Shown in pieces: positions 25,987 through 34,456 of a stretch of DNA of 64,000 nt. The stretch is from positions 620,001-684,000 of the forward strand of contig NZ_MSIF01000002.1 in the NCBI RefSeq assembly GCF_001921215.1, in the 5' to 3' direction. This DNA comes from Actinophytocola xinjiangensis. Its GTDB lineage: Bacteria; Actinomycetota; Actinomycetes; Mycobacteriales; Pseudonocardiaceae. The stretch's first letter is position 1. Every line of letters starts with the position of its first letter. The translations under genes and the position numbers were made by a program. A model generated the notes under the pieces. The model saw only the letters and a list, made by a program, of their open reading frames with translations. It made no database searches and was not told where the DNA came from.

Positions 25987-26016
25987 GTGCCCACCTTAAG
26001 TGGGCGCTTGCCCACT
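25978..26016. promoter_or_regulatory. Tandem TetR-type operators
   Basis: Two copies of AGTGGGC-N4-GCCCAC(C/T), at 25978-25995 (N4 ATGT) and 25999-26016 (N4 GCTT). Each is an inverted repeat with seven- or six-base arms, and the two centres are 21 bases apart, two helical turns. They fill the gap between the divergent methyltransferase and TetR genes. Confidence 0.8.
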
Positions 26017-26035
26017 ATGCAAGGGGGACGTCACC

Positions 26036-26629
26036 GTGCCGACCGGAGTGGCCATCCGCGCCGCACGTGAACGCCTGTTCGCCGCCGCCGAACGGATCCT
26101 GGCGCGCGAAGGCCCGAGCGGTCTGACCAGCCGCGCGGTCACCGTCGAGGCGCTGGTCGCGAAGGGCGTGCTGCACCGGCACTTCACCGACTTCGACGCC
26201 TTCCTCGCCGAGTTCGTCCTCGACCGCGTCGAGCGGATGGACGCCGACGCGGCCGCCCTGCGCGAACGCGCGGGTACCGGCACCGTCGTGGACAACCTGA
26301 CCGAGTCGATCACCGCGCTGTTCGGCTCGGTCGCCGTGTCGGTCGTCGCCCTGATCACCTTCCGCGACGGCCTGCGCGAGCGGCTGCGCGAGACCTACCC
26401 CGCCGGGATCCCGGTGCTCACCGACGCCGTCGGGGTGATCGCCGAGTACCTGGACGCGGAGCGGACGCTGGGCCGCCTGGCGCCGGAGGCCGAGATCGAC
26501 GCGCTCGCCCCCACCCTCATCGGCGCGTCCCACCTGCTGTTCGCCGACCGCACGACCGGCCAGCCGACCGCCGACGCCGTCCGCCGCACGGTCGCCACGG
26601 TCATCGGCGACAAAGTGCTCAGTAGATGA
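26036..26629 (+). CDS. TetR/AcrR family transcriptional regulator
   Basis: 197 residues. Helix-turn-helix at about residues 8-55: RLFAAAERILAREGPSGLTS, then AVTVEALVAKGVLHRHFTDFDAFLAEF. The C-terminal ligand domain is normal in size. GTG at 26036 with AAGGGGG upstream. Divergent from a methyltransferase across two tandem palindromes that are its likely binding sites, so self-regulation and control of that gene are expected. The inducer is unknown. Confidence 0.93.
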   Translation: MPTGVAIRAARERLFAAAERILAREGPSGLTSRAVTVEALVAKGVLHRHFTDFDAFLAEFVLDRVERMDADAAALRERAGTGTVVDNLTESITALFGSVAVSVVALITFRDGLRERLRETYPAGIPVLTDAVGVIAEYLDAERTLGRLAPEAEIDALAPTLIGASHLLFADRTTGQPTADAVRRTVATVIGDKVLSR

Positions 26630-26655
26630 GCACTTCACCGGTCAGGATGGTCCCC

Positions 26656-27228
26656 ATGGACACCGTGATCACCGACAGCGCGACCCAGTGGCGCGACTGG
26701 CTCGCCCGCAACGCCACCACCGCCACCGAGGTGTGGTTGGTGTTGCGCCACAAGGATTCCGACGCGCCGGGCCTGGGCTACCCCGAGGCCATCGAACACG
26801 CCCTGTGCTACGGCTGGATCGACAGCGTCCACGTCCGGCGCGACGAGCACACGTCGCGGCTGCGGTTCACCCCGCGCCGGGCGCGCAGCACCTGGAGCCG
26901 GGTCAACCGCGACCGGGCCGCCCGCCTGATCGACCTCGGCCTGATGACCGAGCACGGGCAGGCCGCCATCGACCTGGCCAAACAACGCGGCACCTGGCAG
27001 ATCGTCCCCGACGAGAACACCGTCCCCCCCGACCTGGCGCGCAGCCTGGACCGGAACCCGGTCGCCCGCGCCAACTTCGACCGTTTCCCGCCGTCGTCCA
27101 GGCGCCTGATCCTGACCTGGATCGCCACCGCCAAACGCCCCGAGACCCGGCGCCGTCGCATCGACCGGACCGCCACCCTGGCCGCGGCCAACGTCCGTGC
27201 CAACCACCCGGCCGCCCGCCGCTCCTGA
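26656..27228 (+). CDS. YdeI/OmpD-associated family protein
   Basis: 190 residues. Family motifs: ATEVWLVLRHKDS, LGYPEAIEHALCYGWIDS, RFTPRRARSTWSRVN and the C-terminal RLILTWIATAKRPETRRRRI. The molecular function is not established. I chose the ATG at 26656 (AGGA eight bases upstream); an ATG at 26626 overlapping the TetR stop (ATGA) would add ten residues. Probably cotranscribed with the TetR gene. Confidence 0.85.
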   Translation: MDTVITDSATQWRDWLARNATTATEVWLVLRHKDSDAPGLGYPEAIEHALCYGWIDSVHVRRDEHTSRLRFTPRRARSTWSRVNRDRAARLIDLGLMTEHGQAAIDLAKQRGTWQIVPDENTVPPDLARSLDRNPVARANFDRFPPSSRRLILTWIATAKRPETRRRRIDRTATLAAANVRANHPAARRS

Positions 27229-27241
27229 CCCCCACGCGCCA

Positions 27242-27269
27242 GCCGCCGATCGTCGCGACCGTCGGCGGC
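27242..27269. terminator. Hairpin between converging YdeI-like and response-regulator genes
   Basis: GCCGCCGA at 27242-27249 pairs with TCGGCGGC at 27262-27269 across 12 bases. It lies in the 101-base gap between converging genes. Confidence 0.6.
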
Positions 27270-27329
27270 GGGACCGGTTCGGCGGCGCCAGAGGTGGGGT
27301 GGTCCGGCTCCGTGTCGCGCGGTGGTGCG

Positions 27330-28004
27330 TCAGCTGGTGGAGTCGGTGTCGCCGGGGGTGACGAGGCCGGTTTCGTAGGCCAGGACCACGGCCTGGGCCC
27401 GGTCGCGGAGGTCGAGCTTGGCGAAGATGCGGGCGACGTGGGTCTTCACGGTGGCCTCGCTGAGGGTGAGCGCCGCGGCGAGTTCGGCGTTGGAGTGGCC
27501 CCGGCCCATCAGCGTCAGCACCTCGCGTTCGCGGGGGGTGAGGGCGGTCAGGTCGCGGTGGATGGCCGGTGGGCTGGCGCCGGCGGACGCGAAGCGGCGG
27601 ACGAGGCGGCGGGTGATCGACGGGGCCAGCAGCGCGTCGCCCGTGTCGACCAGGCGCACGGCGGCCACCAGGTGCTCGGGGGTGACGTCCTTGAGTAGGA
27701 AACCGCTTGCCCCGGCGGCCAGCGCGGCGTACACGTACCGGTCCAGGTCGAACGTGGTCAGCATCAGGACCCGGCAGGACGTCGCGTGGTCCAGGATCCG
27801 CCGGGTCGCCTCCAGGCCGTCCATGGTCGGCATGCGGATGTCCATCAGCACGACGTCGGGCCGCAACCGACTGGTCAGGGTGACGGCCTCGGCGCCGTCG
27901 GCCGCCTCGCCGACGACGTCCAGGCCGCCGGAGGCGAGGATCATCCGGAAGCCGGTGCGCACCAGCGCCTGGTCGTCGGCGATCACCACGCGCGGGTTCT
28001 TCAC
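27330..28004 (-). CDS. NarL/LuxR-type response regulator
   Basis: 224 residues. Receiver domain with acidic pocket (VVIADDQALVR), phosphoacceptor Asp in VVLMDIRMP, and Lys in FLLKD; C-terminal LuxR helix-turn-helix (LTPREREVLTLMGRGHSNAE, SEATVKTHVARIF). GTG start at 28004 overlaps the kinase stop by four bases, so the two form a coupled two-component system. The divergent MacB-type exporter is the likely target, a frequent arrangement in actinobacteria. Confidence 0.95.
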   Translation of the reverse strand: MKNPRVVIADDQALVRTGFRMILASGGLDVVGEAADGAEAVTLTSRLRPDVVLMDIRMPTMDGLEATRRILDHATSCRVLMLTTFDLDRYVYAALAAGASGFLLKDVTPEHLVAAVRLVDTGDALLAPSITRRLVRRFASAGASPPAIHRDLTALTPREREVLTLMGRGHSNAELAAALTLSEATVKTHVARIFAKLDLRDRAQAVVLAYETGLVTPGDTDSTS

Positions 28005-28819
28005 GGGCGCTCCAACGGGATCCGGGCGCGCACCCGGAACCCGCCGCCCAGTCGGCGCCGGGCGTCCAGTTCGCCGCCGAACGCGGCCACGCGTTGGCGC
28101 AGGCCGAACAGGCCCCGGCCCTCGCGGCCGGTGCGCTGCGGCCGGTCGCCGGACAGCACGCTGGGGCCGGTGTTGAGCACCTCGACCCGCAGGTAGTGGT
28201 CGGTGTAACGCACGGTGACCTCCGCCCTGCGCCCGTCGCCGTGTTTGAGGGCGTTGGTGAGGGCCTCCTGGATGATCCGGTAGGCGGTGAGGTCGACGCC
28301 GGAGGGCAGCGCGCGGGGTTCGCCGGAGATCCGGACCTCCACCGGCAGGCCGGCGAACGCGATCCGGTCGACCAGCGGGCTGAGACGGGCCAGCGTCGGC
28401 TGCGGCGCGAGGTCCGGTTTGTCCTTGTCATCCGGTTCTGTGCCGTCGGCGGGGGGTGCGAGGACACCGAGCAGGGTGCGCAGTTCGGTCATGGTGTCCC
28501 GGCCGGCGGCCTCGACCGCCAGCAGCGCGGCGGCCGCCTGCTCCGGTTCGGCGTCGAGCACCCGGCGCGCGGCCCCGGCCTGGACGAGCATCACGCTCAC
28601 GTTGTGGCTGACGATGTCGTGCAGTTCGCGGGCGATGCTGGCGCGCTCGTCGTGGACGGCCTGCCTGGCGGCGGTCTCCCGTTCGCGTTCCAGCAGCCAG
28701 CCGCGTTCCTCCAGCGCCCGGGTGAACGCCCGCCGCGACCGCGCCAACCGCACACCGAGGACGGCGGCCACCAGCACGGCCGCCGCCGCGACCAGCCAGA
28801 CCGGTAGGGACTGCACCAC
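28001..28819 (-). CDS. Sensor histidine kinase (HisKA_3 family)
   Basis: About 272 residues. One N-terminal membrane segment (WLVAAAAVLVAAVLGV), then the HisKA_3 dimerisation region with the phosphorylated His in RELHDIVSHNVSVMLVQAG, and an HATPase_c domain (YRIIQEALTNALKHG, GREGRGLFGLRQRV). There is almost no outside region, so it probably senses within the membrane or through its ABC neighbour. Start uncertain: GTG 28819 chosen; ATG 28855 would add 12 residues. Confidence 0.9.
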   Translation of the reverse strand: MVQSLPVWLVAAAAVLVAAVLGVRLARSRRAFTRALEERGWLLERERETAARQAVHDERASIARELHDIVSHNVSVMLVQAGAARRVLDAEPEQAAAALLAVEAAGRDTMTELRTLLGVLAPPADGTEPDDKDKPDLAPQPTLARLSPLVDRIAFAGLPVEVRISGEPRALPSGVDLTAYRIIQEALTNALKHGDGRRAEVTVRYTDHYLRVEVLNTGPSVLSGDRPQRTGREGRGLFGLRQRVAAFGGELDARRRLGGGFRVRARIPLERP

Positions 28820-28957
28820 CCGACCACTCTCGCACCGTGCCACGCGGACGCGCATCATCCCCCCGGGGGCAGCACCTACATCCCCAGGATGACCCCCCGC
28901 CCCGGTTACCTCCCCCGACCGATGCCCCCTCCACGGCCGGTGAGTCAGGATGCCACC

Positions 28958-29650
28958 GTGACCAGTGAGAACGTCGTGGAGCTGACCGACGTGCACAAGG
29001 AGTACAGCGACTCGGTCGCGCTGGCCGGACTGTCGCTGACGATCCGCGCCGGCGAGGCGGTCGCGGTGATGGGGCCCTCGGGCAGCGGGAAGTCGACCCT
29101 GCTCAACATGGTCGCCGGCCTGGACCGGCCGACCGCCGGGACGGTCGTCGTGCACGGCGAGGACCTCGGCCGCCTCAACGAGACCGGGCTGGCCCTGTTC
29201 CGCCGGCGGCGCATCGGCATGATCTTCCAGTTCTTCAACCTGCTCGACGACCTGCCCGCGCTGGACAACGTCGCCCTGGCCGCGCAGCTGACCGGCACGT
29301 CGGCCGCCCAGGCCCGGCGCCGCGCCCTCGAACTGCTCGACGAACTCGGCATCGCCGACCGGCGCGACATCTACCCCGCCCGCCTGTCCGGCGGGGAACG
29401 TCAGCGGGTCGCCGTGGCCAGGGCGCTGATGAACCGCCCGGCCCTGCTCCTGGCCGACGAACCGACCGGCGCTCTGGACAGCCGCGCCGGCGAGCAGGTG
29501 ATGGACCTGCTCCTCGACCTCAACCAGATCGGCCAGACCCTCCTGCTGGTCACCCACGACGAGCGCCTGGCCACCCACTGCGCGAACCGCCTGGTCCACC
29601 TGGTCGACGGCCGCGTCGCCAGCGAGACAGGACTGGAGCGAACCCGGTGA
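28958..29650 (+). CDS. ABC transporter ATP-binding protein (MacB/LolD type)
   Basis: 230 residues. Walker A GPSGSGKSTLLNMVAG, Q-loop IGMIFQFFNLLDDL, signature LSGGERQRVAVARAL, Walker B LLLADEPTGALDS. This subgroup pairs with FtsX-like permeases as mechanotransmission ABC systems for drug, lipid or peptide export or signalling. GTG at 28958 with AGGA eight bases before. Divergent from the two-component genes. The permease begins 484 bases downstream, an unusual gap for this gene pair. Confidence 0.93.
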   Translation: MTSENVVELTDVHKEYSDSVALAGLSLTIRAGEAVAVMGPSGSGKSTLLNMVAGLDRPTAGTVVVHGEDLGRLNETGLALFRRRRIGMIFQFFNLLDDLPALDNVALAAQLTGTSAAQARRRALELLDELGIADRRDIYPARLSGGERQRVAVARALMNRPALLLADEPTGALDSRAGEQVMDLLLDLNQIGQTLLLVTHDERLATHCANRLVHLVDGRVASETGLERTR

Positions 29651-30138
29651 ACACGTCGAATCGGGTTGTGGGTCAGCGGAAGTCACCGGGCGGTCACGGG
29701 AGGTGGTCGGGCCTGCTCGACCGCGCGTGCCCACCGGAGGGTCCGTTGACGGGCGCTGTGGGGAGGTCGCACCGCGATCGGGTCGGGGCCACCGGGGGGT
29801 GGGTCGGCCGGCTGGTCGTGGGTGGTTCGGGATGCGTGGCCGCCGGTGCTCGGGAGGTGCCGGCCAGCGCCTGTCGGGTTGGGTCCGTTGAGGGGCGGCG
29901 ACGCCTCGGTGCGGGCTCGGTGCGGTGTCGACCCGCCGGCCAGTGGTGTTCGGGACGCGCTGGTCGGGAATCCGTTTCCTGGCGTGTCGAGCCGCGACCG
30001 CCGGTCCGGGGGCCGGGGAGTGGGCGGTCGCGAGCGGTGAGCCCGGCGGCCGTTCTCCGTGGACCAGCGCCGGGAAGTGGTGTCCCAGGTGGCGGAACGT
30101 CACGAGGCGGGCGCGGGGTCCGTGGGGGGCTGTCGTGA
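29647..30138 (+). other. Bridging open frame of doubtful coding status
   Basis: The 484 bases between the ATPase and permease genes hold one open frame of 163 codons. It starts with a GTG overlapping the ATPase stop (GTGA) and ends with a TGA overlapping the permease GTG (GTGA again). The product would be G/R/S/P-rich with no recognisable domain, and third-position use is looser than in real genes here. GGGTCCGTTGA occurs twice, at about 29745 and 29881, hinting at a degenerate internal duplication. It may be a decayed gene or an expanded spacer. Confidence 0.4.
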
Positions 30139-32456
30139 GTGCGTTGGGGAGGGTGGCGCGGGCGGCGGTGCGCCGGCGGCGGTTGCAGACGATCGTCATC
30201 GGGGTCGTCGTGGCGGTGTCGACCGGGACGATCGTGTTGGCGTTGGGGCTGTTGGCGGCGGCGTCGGGGCCGATCGAGCGGGCGCACGAGCAGCAGGCCG
30301 GGGCGCACCTGGTCGCCGCCTACGACAGCGCGGTGGTGTCGGCCGACGCGCTGGTCCAGGCGGCCGACCGGGCCGAGGTGGCGGCGGTGGCCGGCCCGTT
30401 CGGGCAGGCGGTCGTCGACACCTCCGTCGGCACGTTGAGCGCGTCGGACTCGCTGGTCACCGTCGGACGGGCCGATCCGGGAGGGCCGGTGGACCGCGTC
30501 GACGTCCGGCAGGGGCGGTGGGCCGCCGCGCCGGGGGAGATCGTGCTGAACGTGCGGCCGGCCTGGGACGATCCGCCGGAACTGGGAATGCGGGTCACCG
30601 GTGCCGGCGAGCCGGAGCTGACGGTGGTGGGCCTGGCCTACTCGGCCAGCGGGTCGGCCGACGCCTGGGTCATGCCCGAGCAGATCGCCGAACTCGGGTC
30701 GGACGCGTGGCAGATGCAGTACCGCTTCACCGACGCCGGCACCGCCGCTGCGCTCGCCGAACACGAGAAGGCGCTGGTCAGCGAGCTGCCAGCGGGCGCG
30801 CTGCTCGGCTCGCAGTCCTACCTCGCGCAGCGTCAGCAGCTCGACTCCGACCTCGCGCCCTACATTCCGTTCCTGATCGGGTTCGGGGTCCTCGGGCTGA
30901 CCGTCTCGGTGCTGATCGTGGCGAACGTGGTCAGCGGCGCGGTGGTCGCCGGCTTCCGGCACATCGGCGTGCTCAAGGCGCTGGGCTTCACCCCGAACCA
31001 GGTGATGCTCGTCTACCTGATCATGGTCTGCGTGCCGGCGGTCGTCGGCGCCGTGGTCGGCACGGTCGCCGGGAACATCGTCGCCGCACCGCTGCTGGCC
31101 GACACCTTCGCCGCGTTCGGCGCCACCGGGGTCGGCATTCCACTGTGGACTGACCTGGTGGCGTTGGTCGGCCTGCCCGCCGTGGTGGCGCTGGCCGCGC
31201 TGGTGTCCGCGCTGCGGGCCCGCCGACTGCCGGCGACCGAGGCGATCAGCGCCGGCAGCGCGCCCCGCGCCGGCCGGGGACTGCGGGCGCAGCGCTGGCT
31301 CGCCGGACGGCGGCTGCCCCGGTCGGTCAGCCTGGGCGTCGGCGTGCCGTTCGCCCGTCCGGCGCGCAGCGCGCTGACCCTGGCCGCGATCGTCCTCGGC
31401 GCGACGACCGTGACGTTCGCGATCGGCGCGATGATGTCGATGACCGAGTACCAGAACGCGATGCGCCCGGTGCATCCCGACCGGCTGGAGATCGCCGCCG
31501 GTGTGCCGGCCGACCTGCCGCCGATGCCCGACGTCGTGCCGGAACCCACGCTCGGCGACGCCGAGGACGAGGCCCTGCTGCGCGCGCAGCCCGGGGTGCG
31601 GCACGTCAACGCCATGGCGCAGCGGGAGGTGCAGGTCGTCGGCGGCCAGGAGACCGTCGCGCTCCGCTTCTACCGCGGGGACACCGCCGAACTCGCCCCG
31701 AAAGTCCTCAGTGGACACTGGCCGGACGGCCCGGGGCAGCTGGCGGCCTCGACCCGGTTCCTCAACCAGCGCGCACTGGGCGTCGGCGACGTCGTCACCA
31801 TCGACCTCGACGGCCGGCGCACCCGGCTGGAGATCGTCGGCGCGGTCGTGGTCAACAACGACACCCTGGCCTTCGCCGACTGGTCGACCCTGGCCGCCGC
31901 CGGCGGGTACACCCGCGCCCACCACTACACCGTCGAACTCGAACCGGGCGCCGACCAGCAGGCCTTCGCCGACGCCGTGACCAGCGGCGACCCCGGCCTG
32001 GAGGTCATGGAGCCGGACACCACCTCCGACAGCACCCTGGTCGTGATCGGCTCGACGACCGTGCTCACGGTGCTGCTCGGCGCGGTCGCCGCGCTCGGCG
32101 TGTTCAACACCGTCGTGCTCAACGCCCGCGAACGCCGCCGCGACCTCGGCATGCTCAAGTCGATCGGGATGACGCCCCGGCAGGTCACGGTGATGATGGT
32201 GACGTCGATGGGCGTGCTCGGGGTGCTGGGCGGACTCGCCGGCGTGCCGCTGGGGGTGGCCCTGCACCAGCTGGTGGTCCCAGCGATGCTGCGCGCGTCC
32301 CAGTCCGAGGTGTTCGACTTCGTGGTGGAGGTCTACCGCGCGCCGATGCTCGCCCTGCTGGCACTGGCCGGGGTGGCGATCGCCGTGCTCGGCGCGCTCA
32401 TCCCGGCGCGCGGCGCGGCCAGGACCCCGATCGCGGCGGTCCTGCACAACGAGTGA
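30135..32456 (+). CDS. FtsX-like ABC permease
   Basis: 773 residues. N-terminal membrane helix (TIVIGVVVAVSTGTIVLALG), a large extracytoplasmic region, then two FtsX blocks: PFLIGFGVLGLTVSVLIVA with following helices at about 245-345, and a C-terminal set including LTVLLGAVAALGVFNTVVLN and a final helix before PARGAARTPIAAVLHNE. GTG at 30135 preceded by GGGGGG. Works with the upstream ATPase; the FRHIGVLKALGFTPNQV and RRRDLGMLKSIGMTPRQV coupling motifs face that ATPase. Substrate unknown. Confidence 0.9.
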   Translation: MSALGRVARAAVRRRRLQTIVIGVVVAVSTGTIVLALGLLAAASGPIERAHEQQAGAHLVAAYDSAVVSADALVQAADRAEVAAVAGPFGQAVVDTSVGTLSASDSLVTVGRADPGGPVDRVDVRQGRWAAAPGEIVLNVRPAWDDPPELGMRVTGAGEPELTVVGLAYSASGSADAWVMPEQIAELGSDAWQMQYRFTDAGTAAALAEHEKALVSELPAGALLGSQSYLAQRQQLDSDLAPYIPFLIGFGVLGLTVSVLIVANVVSGAVVAGFRHIGVLKALGFTPNQVMLVYLIMVCVPAVVGAVVGTVAGNIVAAPLLADTFAAFGATGVGIPLWTDLVALVGLPAVVALAALVSALRARRLPATEAISAGSAPRAGRGLRAQRWLAGRRLPRSVSLGVGVPFARPARSALTLAAIVLGATTVTFAIGAMMSMTEYQNAMRPVHPDRLEIAAGVPADLPPMPDVVPEPTLGDAEDEALLRAQPGVRHVNAMAQREVQVVGGQETVALRFYRGDTAELAPKVLSGHWPDGPGQLAASTRFLNQRALGVGDVVTIDLDGRRTRLEIVGAVVVNNDTLAFADWSTLAAAGGYTRAHHYTVELEPGADQQAFADAVTSGDPGLEVMEPDTTSDSTLVVIGSTTVLTVLLGAVAALGVFNTVVLNARERRRDLGMLKSIGMTPRQVTVMMVTSMGVLGVLGGLAGVPLGVALHQLVVPAMLRASQSEVFDFVVEVYRAPMLALLALAGVAIAVLGALIPARGAARTPIAAVLHNE

Positions 32457-32459
32457 CCG

Positions 32460-32993
32460 CTACCTGGCGAGGGGGAACTCCGCCATCGTGCGCCACGAGC
32501 CCGGCGCGTCGGTGCCGGTGAGCAGGGACACCTGGTCGACGCGGGCGTGCACCGGCAGCCGTGGACCCACCTGTTCGGCGGCCCGGCGCATCCCGTCCAG
32601 GGTGCCGGCGGTGGCGCTGCCGACCGTCAGGTGCGGCACGACGTCGTCGTGGCGGCCCCGGTAGGGCGGGCAGTCGGGGAAGCGGCGCCAGAGCGCGGCG
32701 GTGATCGCGCGGAACGGGCCGGCCGGCTCGGGCGCGAGCCACACCGCGTCCTCGCCGAACCACCTGACCTCGGCGAACACACAGTCGAACGCCGCGACCC
32801 GGTGCACGATCGCGGCCACGCCGGTGAGCACGTGGCTGGTGAGCCGCTCCGGAGCGAGGAACGGGTACAGCACGGTGACGTGCGCCGGCACTCCCCAGGC
32901 CGCCGTGTGGTCCAGCACCCGCCGCGACTCCCCGACGACGGTCTCCACCGCCGGCACCGGCACGACGAGCGCGGAACTGGTGGGAGCGGTCAT
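32460..32993 (-). CDS. 2'-5' RNA ligase family protein (2H phosphoesterase)
   Basis: 177 residues. Two HxT/S motifs define the 2H fold: AHVTVLYPF near residue 38 and PHLTVG near residue 122. Such proteins open or form 2',5' or cyclic phosphodiesters in RNA or nucleotides; the natural substrate is rarely known. ATG at 32993; the open frame extends upstream but without conservation. It converges on the permease gene with only three bases between, and follows the S4 gene. Confidence 0.82.
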   Translation of the reverse strand: MTAPTSSALVVPVPAVETVVGESRRVLDHTAAWGVPAHVTVLYPFLAPERLTSHVLTGVAAIVHRVAAFDCVFAEVRWFGEDAVWLAPEPAGPFRAITAALWRRFPDCPPYRGRHDDVVPHLTVGSATAGTLDGMRRAAEQVGPRLPVHARVDQVSLLTGTDAPGSWRTMAEFPLAR

Positions 32994-33064
32994 CGGCCCT
33001 CGACCTCCCGGGGTGCCCTCCGGGGTGTTGGCCGGGTTCGGGTGTGGCCTGCCGGGCGGGTGGG

Positions 33065-33427
33065 TCACTGGCCGCCGCGGAAGCGGTCCAGGACGCGGCG
33101 TTCGCGTTTGGTCGGGCGGCCGGCGCCCCGGTCGCGGCGGGCGACCGGGATGCCGGCTTCCGGCGGTGGCGCGGGTGTCCGGTCGATGAAGCAGGTGGCC
33201 GCGTCGGCCGCGCCCACCCGCTTCTGGATCACCCGCACCACCTCGACGATCCGGGTGCCGGAGCCGACCCGCGCGCGGACCTCGTCGCCCGGGACGACCA
33301 CGGTCGCGGGCTTGGCGGGGCGGTTGTTGATGCGGACGTGCCCGGCCCGGCACGCGGCGGCCGCGTCCGGGCGGGTCTTGGTCAGCCGGACCGCCCACAG
33401 CCAGCGGTCCACACGCGTCGACTCCAC
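33065..33427 (-). CDS. RNA-binding S4 domain protein (Hsp15-like)
   Basis: 120 residues. S4 domain at about residues 5-60 (RVDRWLWAVRLTKTR, CRAGHVRINNRPAKP, PGDEV), then a basic tail RRDRGAGRPTKRERRVLDRF. Hsp15 (HslR) relatives bind 50S subunits carrying stalled nascent chains. GTG at 33427 is chosen from family length; a GTG five codons later has a slightly better ribosome site. Confidence 0.88.
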   Translation of the reverse strand: MESTRVDRWLWAVRLTKTRPDAAAACRAGHVRINNRPAKPATVVVPGDEVRARVGSGTRIVEVVRVIQKRVGAADAATCFIDRTPAPPPEAGIPVARRDRGAGRPTKRERRVLDRFRGGQ

Positions 33428-33447
33428 AGCACTACATGATGCCCGAC

Positions 33448-34263
33448 TCAGCCCACCGGCGGCTTGCGGCCGACCCCGGCGTAGAGGCCGTCGGTCTCGC
33501 TGTCGTCGTTCTCGGGGGTGCGTTCGGGGCGCCACAGCGACGTGGTGACCAGGCCGGGCTCGGCCAGTTCGAAGTCGCCGAAGAACTCGAGGACCTCGGG
33601 TTTGGTGCGGGCGCGCACCGAGTTCTGGGACTTGCTCATCATCTCGGTCAGCTCGTCGCCCTTGATGACCGCGAAGTCGTCGGTCAGGTGGGTGAGGGCG
33701 AGGTAACTGCCCGGTGCCAGCGCTTCCCGGTACTCGGCGAACACACCGGCCGGGTCCTGGTGGTCGAGGACGTAGTGGCCGATGGTGATCGCGAGCAGCC
33801 CGATCGGCTGGTCGAAGTCCAGCATCCGCTGGGTCTCGCGGTCGTTGAGCACCAGGCCGGGCTTGGTGATGTCGGCCTGCAACATCACGGCGTTCTCGCT
33901 GCCCTCCAGCAGCAGCTGGCTGTGCGCGACGGCGACGTGTTCGTTGTCCACGTACACCACTCGGGTGTCGGCGTCGACGTCGCGGGCGATCTCGTGCACG
34001 TTGCCGACCGTCGGAATACCGGAGCCGAGGTCGAGGAACTGGCGGATTCCCTGACGCACCATGAACAGCACTGCCCGCCGCAGGAACGCCCGGTTCATGA
34101 TGGCGAAGCGCCTGGTCTCCGGCTGGACCCGGAGAATCTGTTCGATGAACGACCGGTCGACCTCGAAGTTGTGGTTCCCGCCGAGTAAGTAGTCGTACAT
34201 CCGCGCCGCGCTGGGTTTTTCAATGTCCACAGTGGACGGAATCCAACTGGTCTGTTGCGACAC
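33448..34263 (-). CDS. SAM-dependent methyltransferase, DUF574/Methyltransf_19 family
   Basis: 271 residues. Same hallmarks as the gene at 10.5 kb: EKPSAARMYDYLLGGNHNF, NRAFLRRAVLFMV, FLDLGSGIPTVGNVHE, VVYVDNEHVAVAHS. GTG start at 34263 after AGGGG. Divergently transcribed from another family member 193 bases away, so the two may share regulation. Substrate unknown. Confidence 0.93.
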   Translation of the reverse strand: MSQQTSWIPSTVDIEKPSAARMYDYLLGGNHNFEVDRSFIEQILRVQPETRRFAIMNRAFLRRAVLFMVRQGIRQFLDLGSGIPTVGNVHEIARDVDADTRVVYVDNEHVAVAHSQLLLEGSENAVMLQADITKPGLVLNDRETQRMLDFDQPIGLLAITIGHYVLDHQDPAGVFAEYREALAPGSYLALTHLTDDFAVIKGDELTEMMSKSQNSVRARTKPEVLEFFGDFELAEPGLVTTSLWRPERTPENDDSETDGLYAGVGRKPPVG

Positions 34264-34456
34264 CGCGTACCCCTGCCTGTTGTTGTGGTGATTCCTGACG
34301 CGACACGCACCTTATCGATACCGTTGCCCGTTCGAGACCGGCTTCACCCGTATAGCCCAAACCATGGTCACGCTCCGAAGGGCCCTGGCGCGAACGGGGG
34401 TCCGAGAGGGACTATGGTGCCTTGCACTTCAGCCCGCCCGTTCCGTGGGGGAGACC

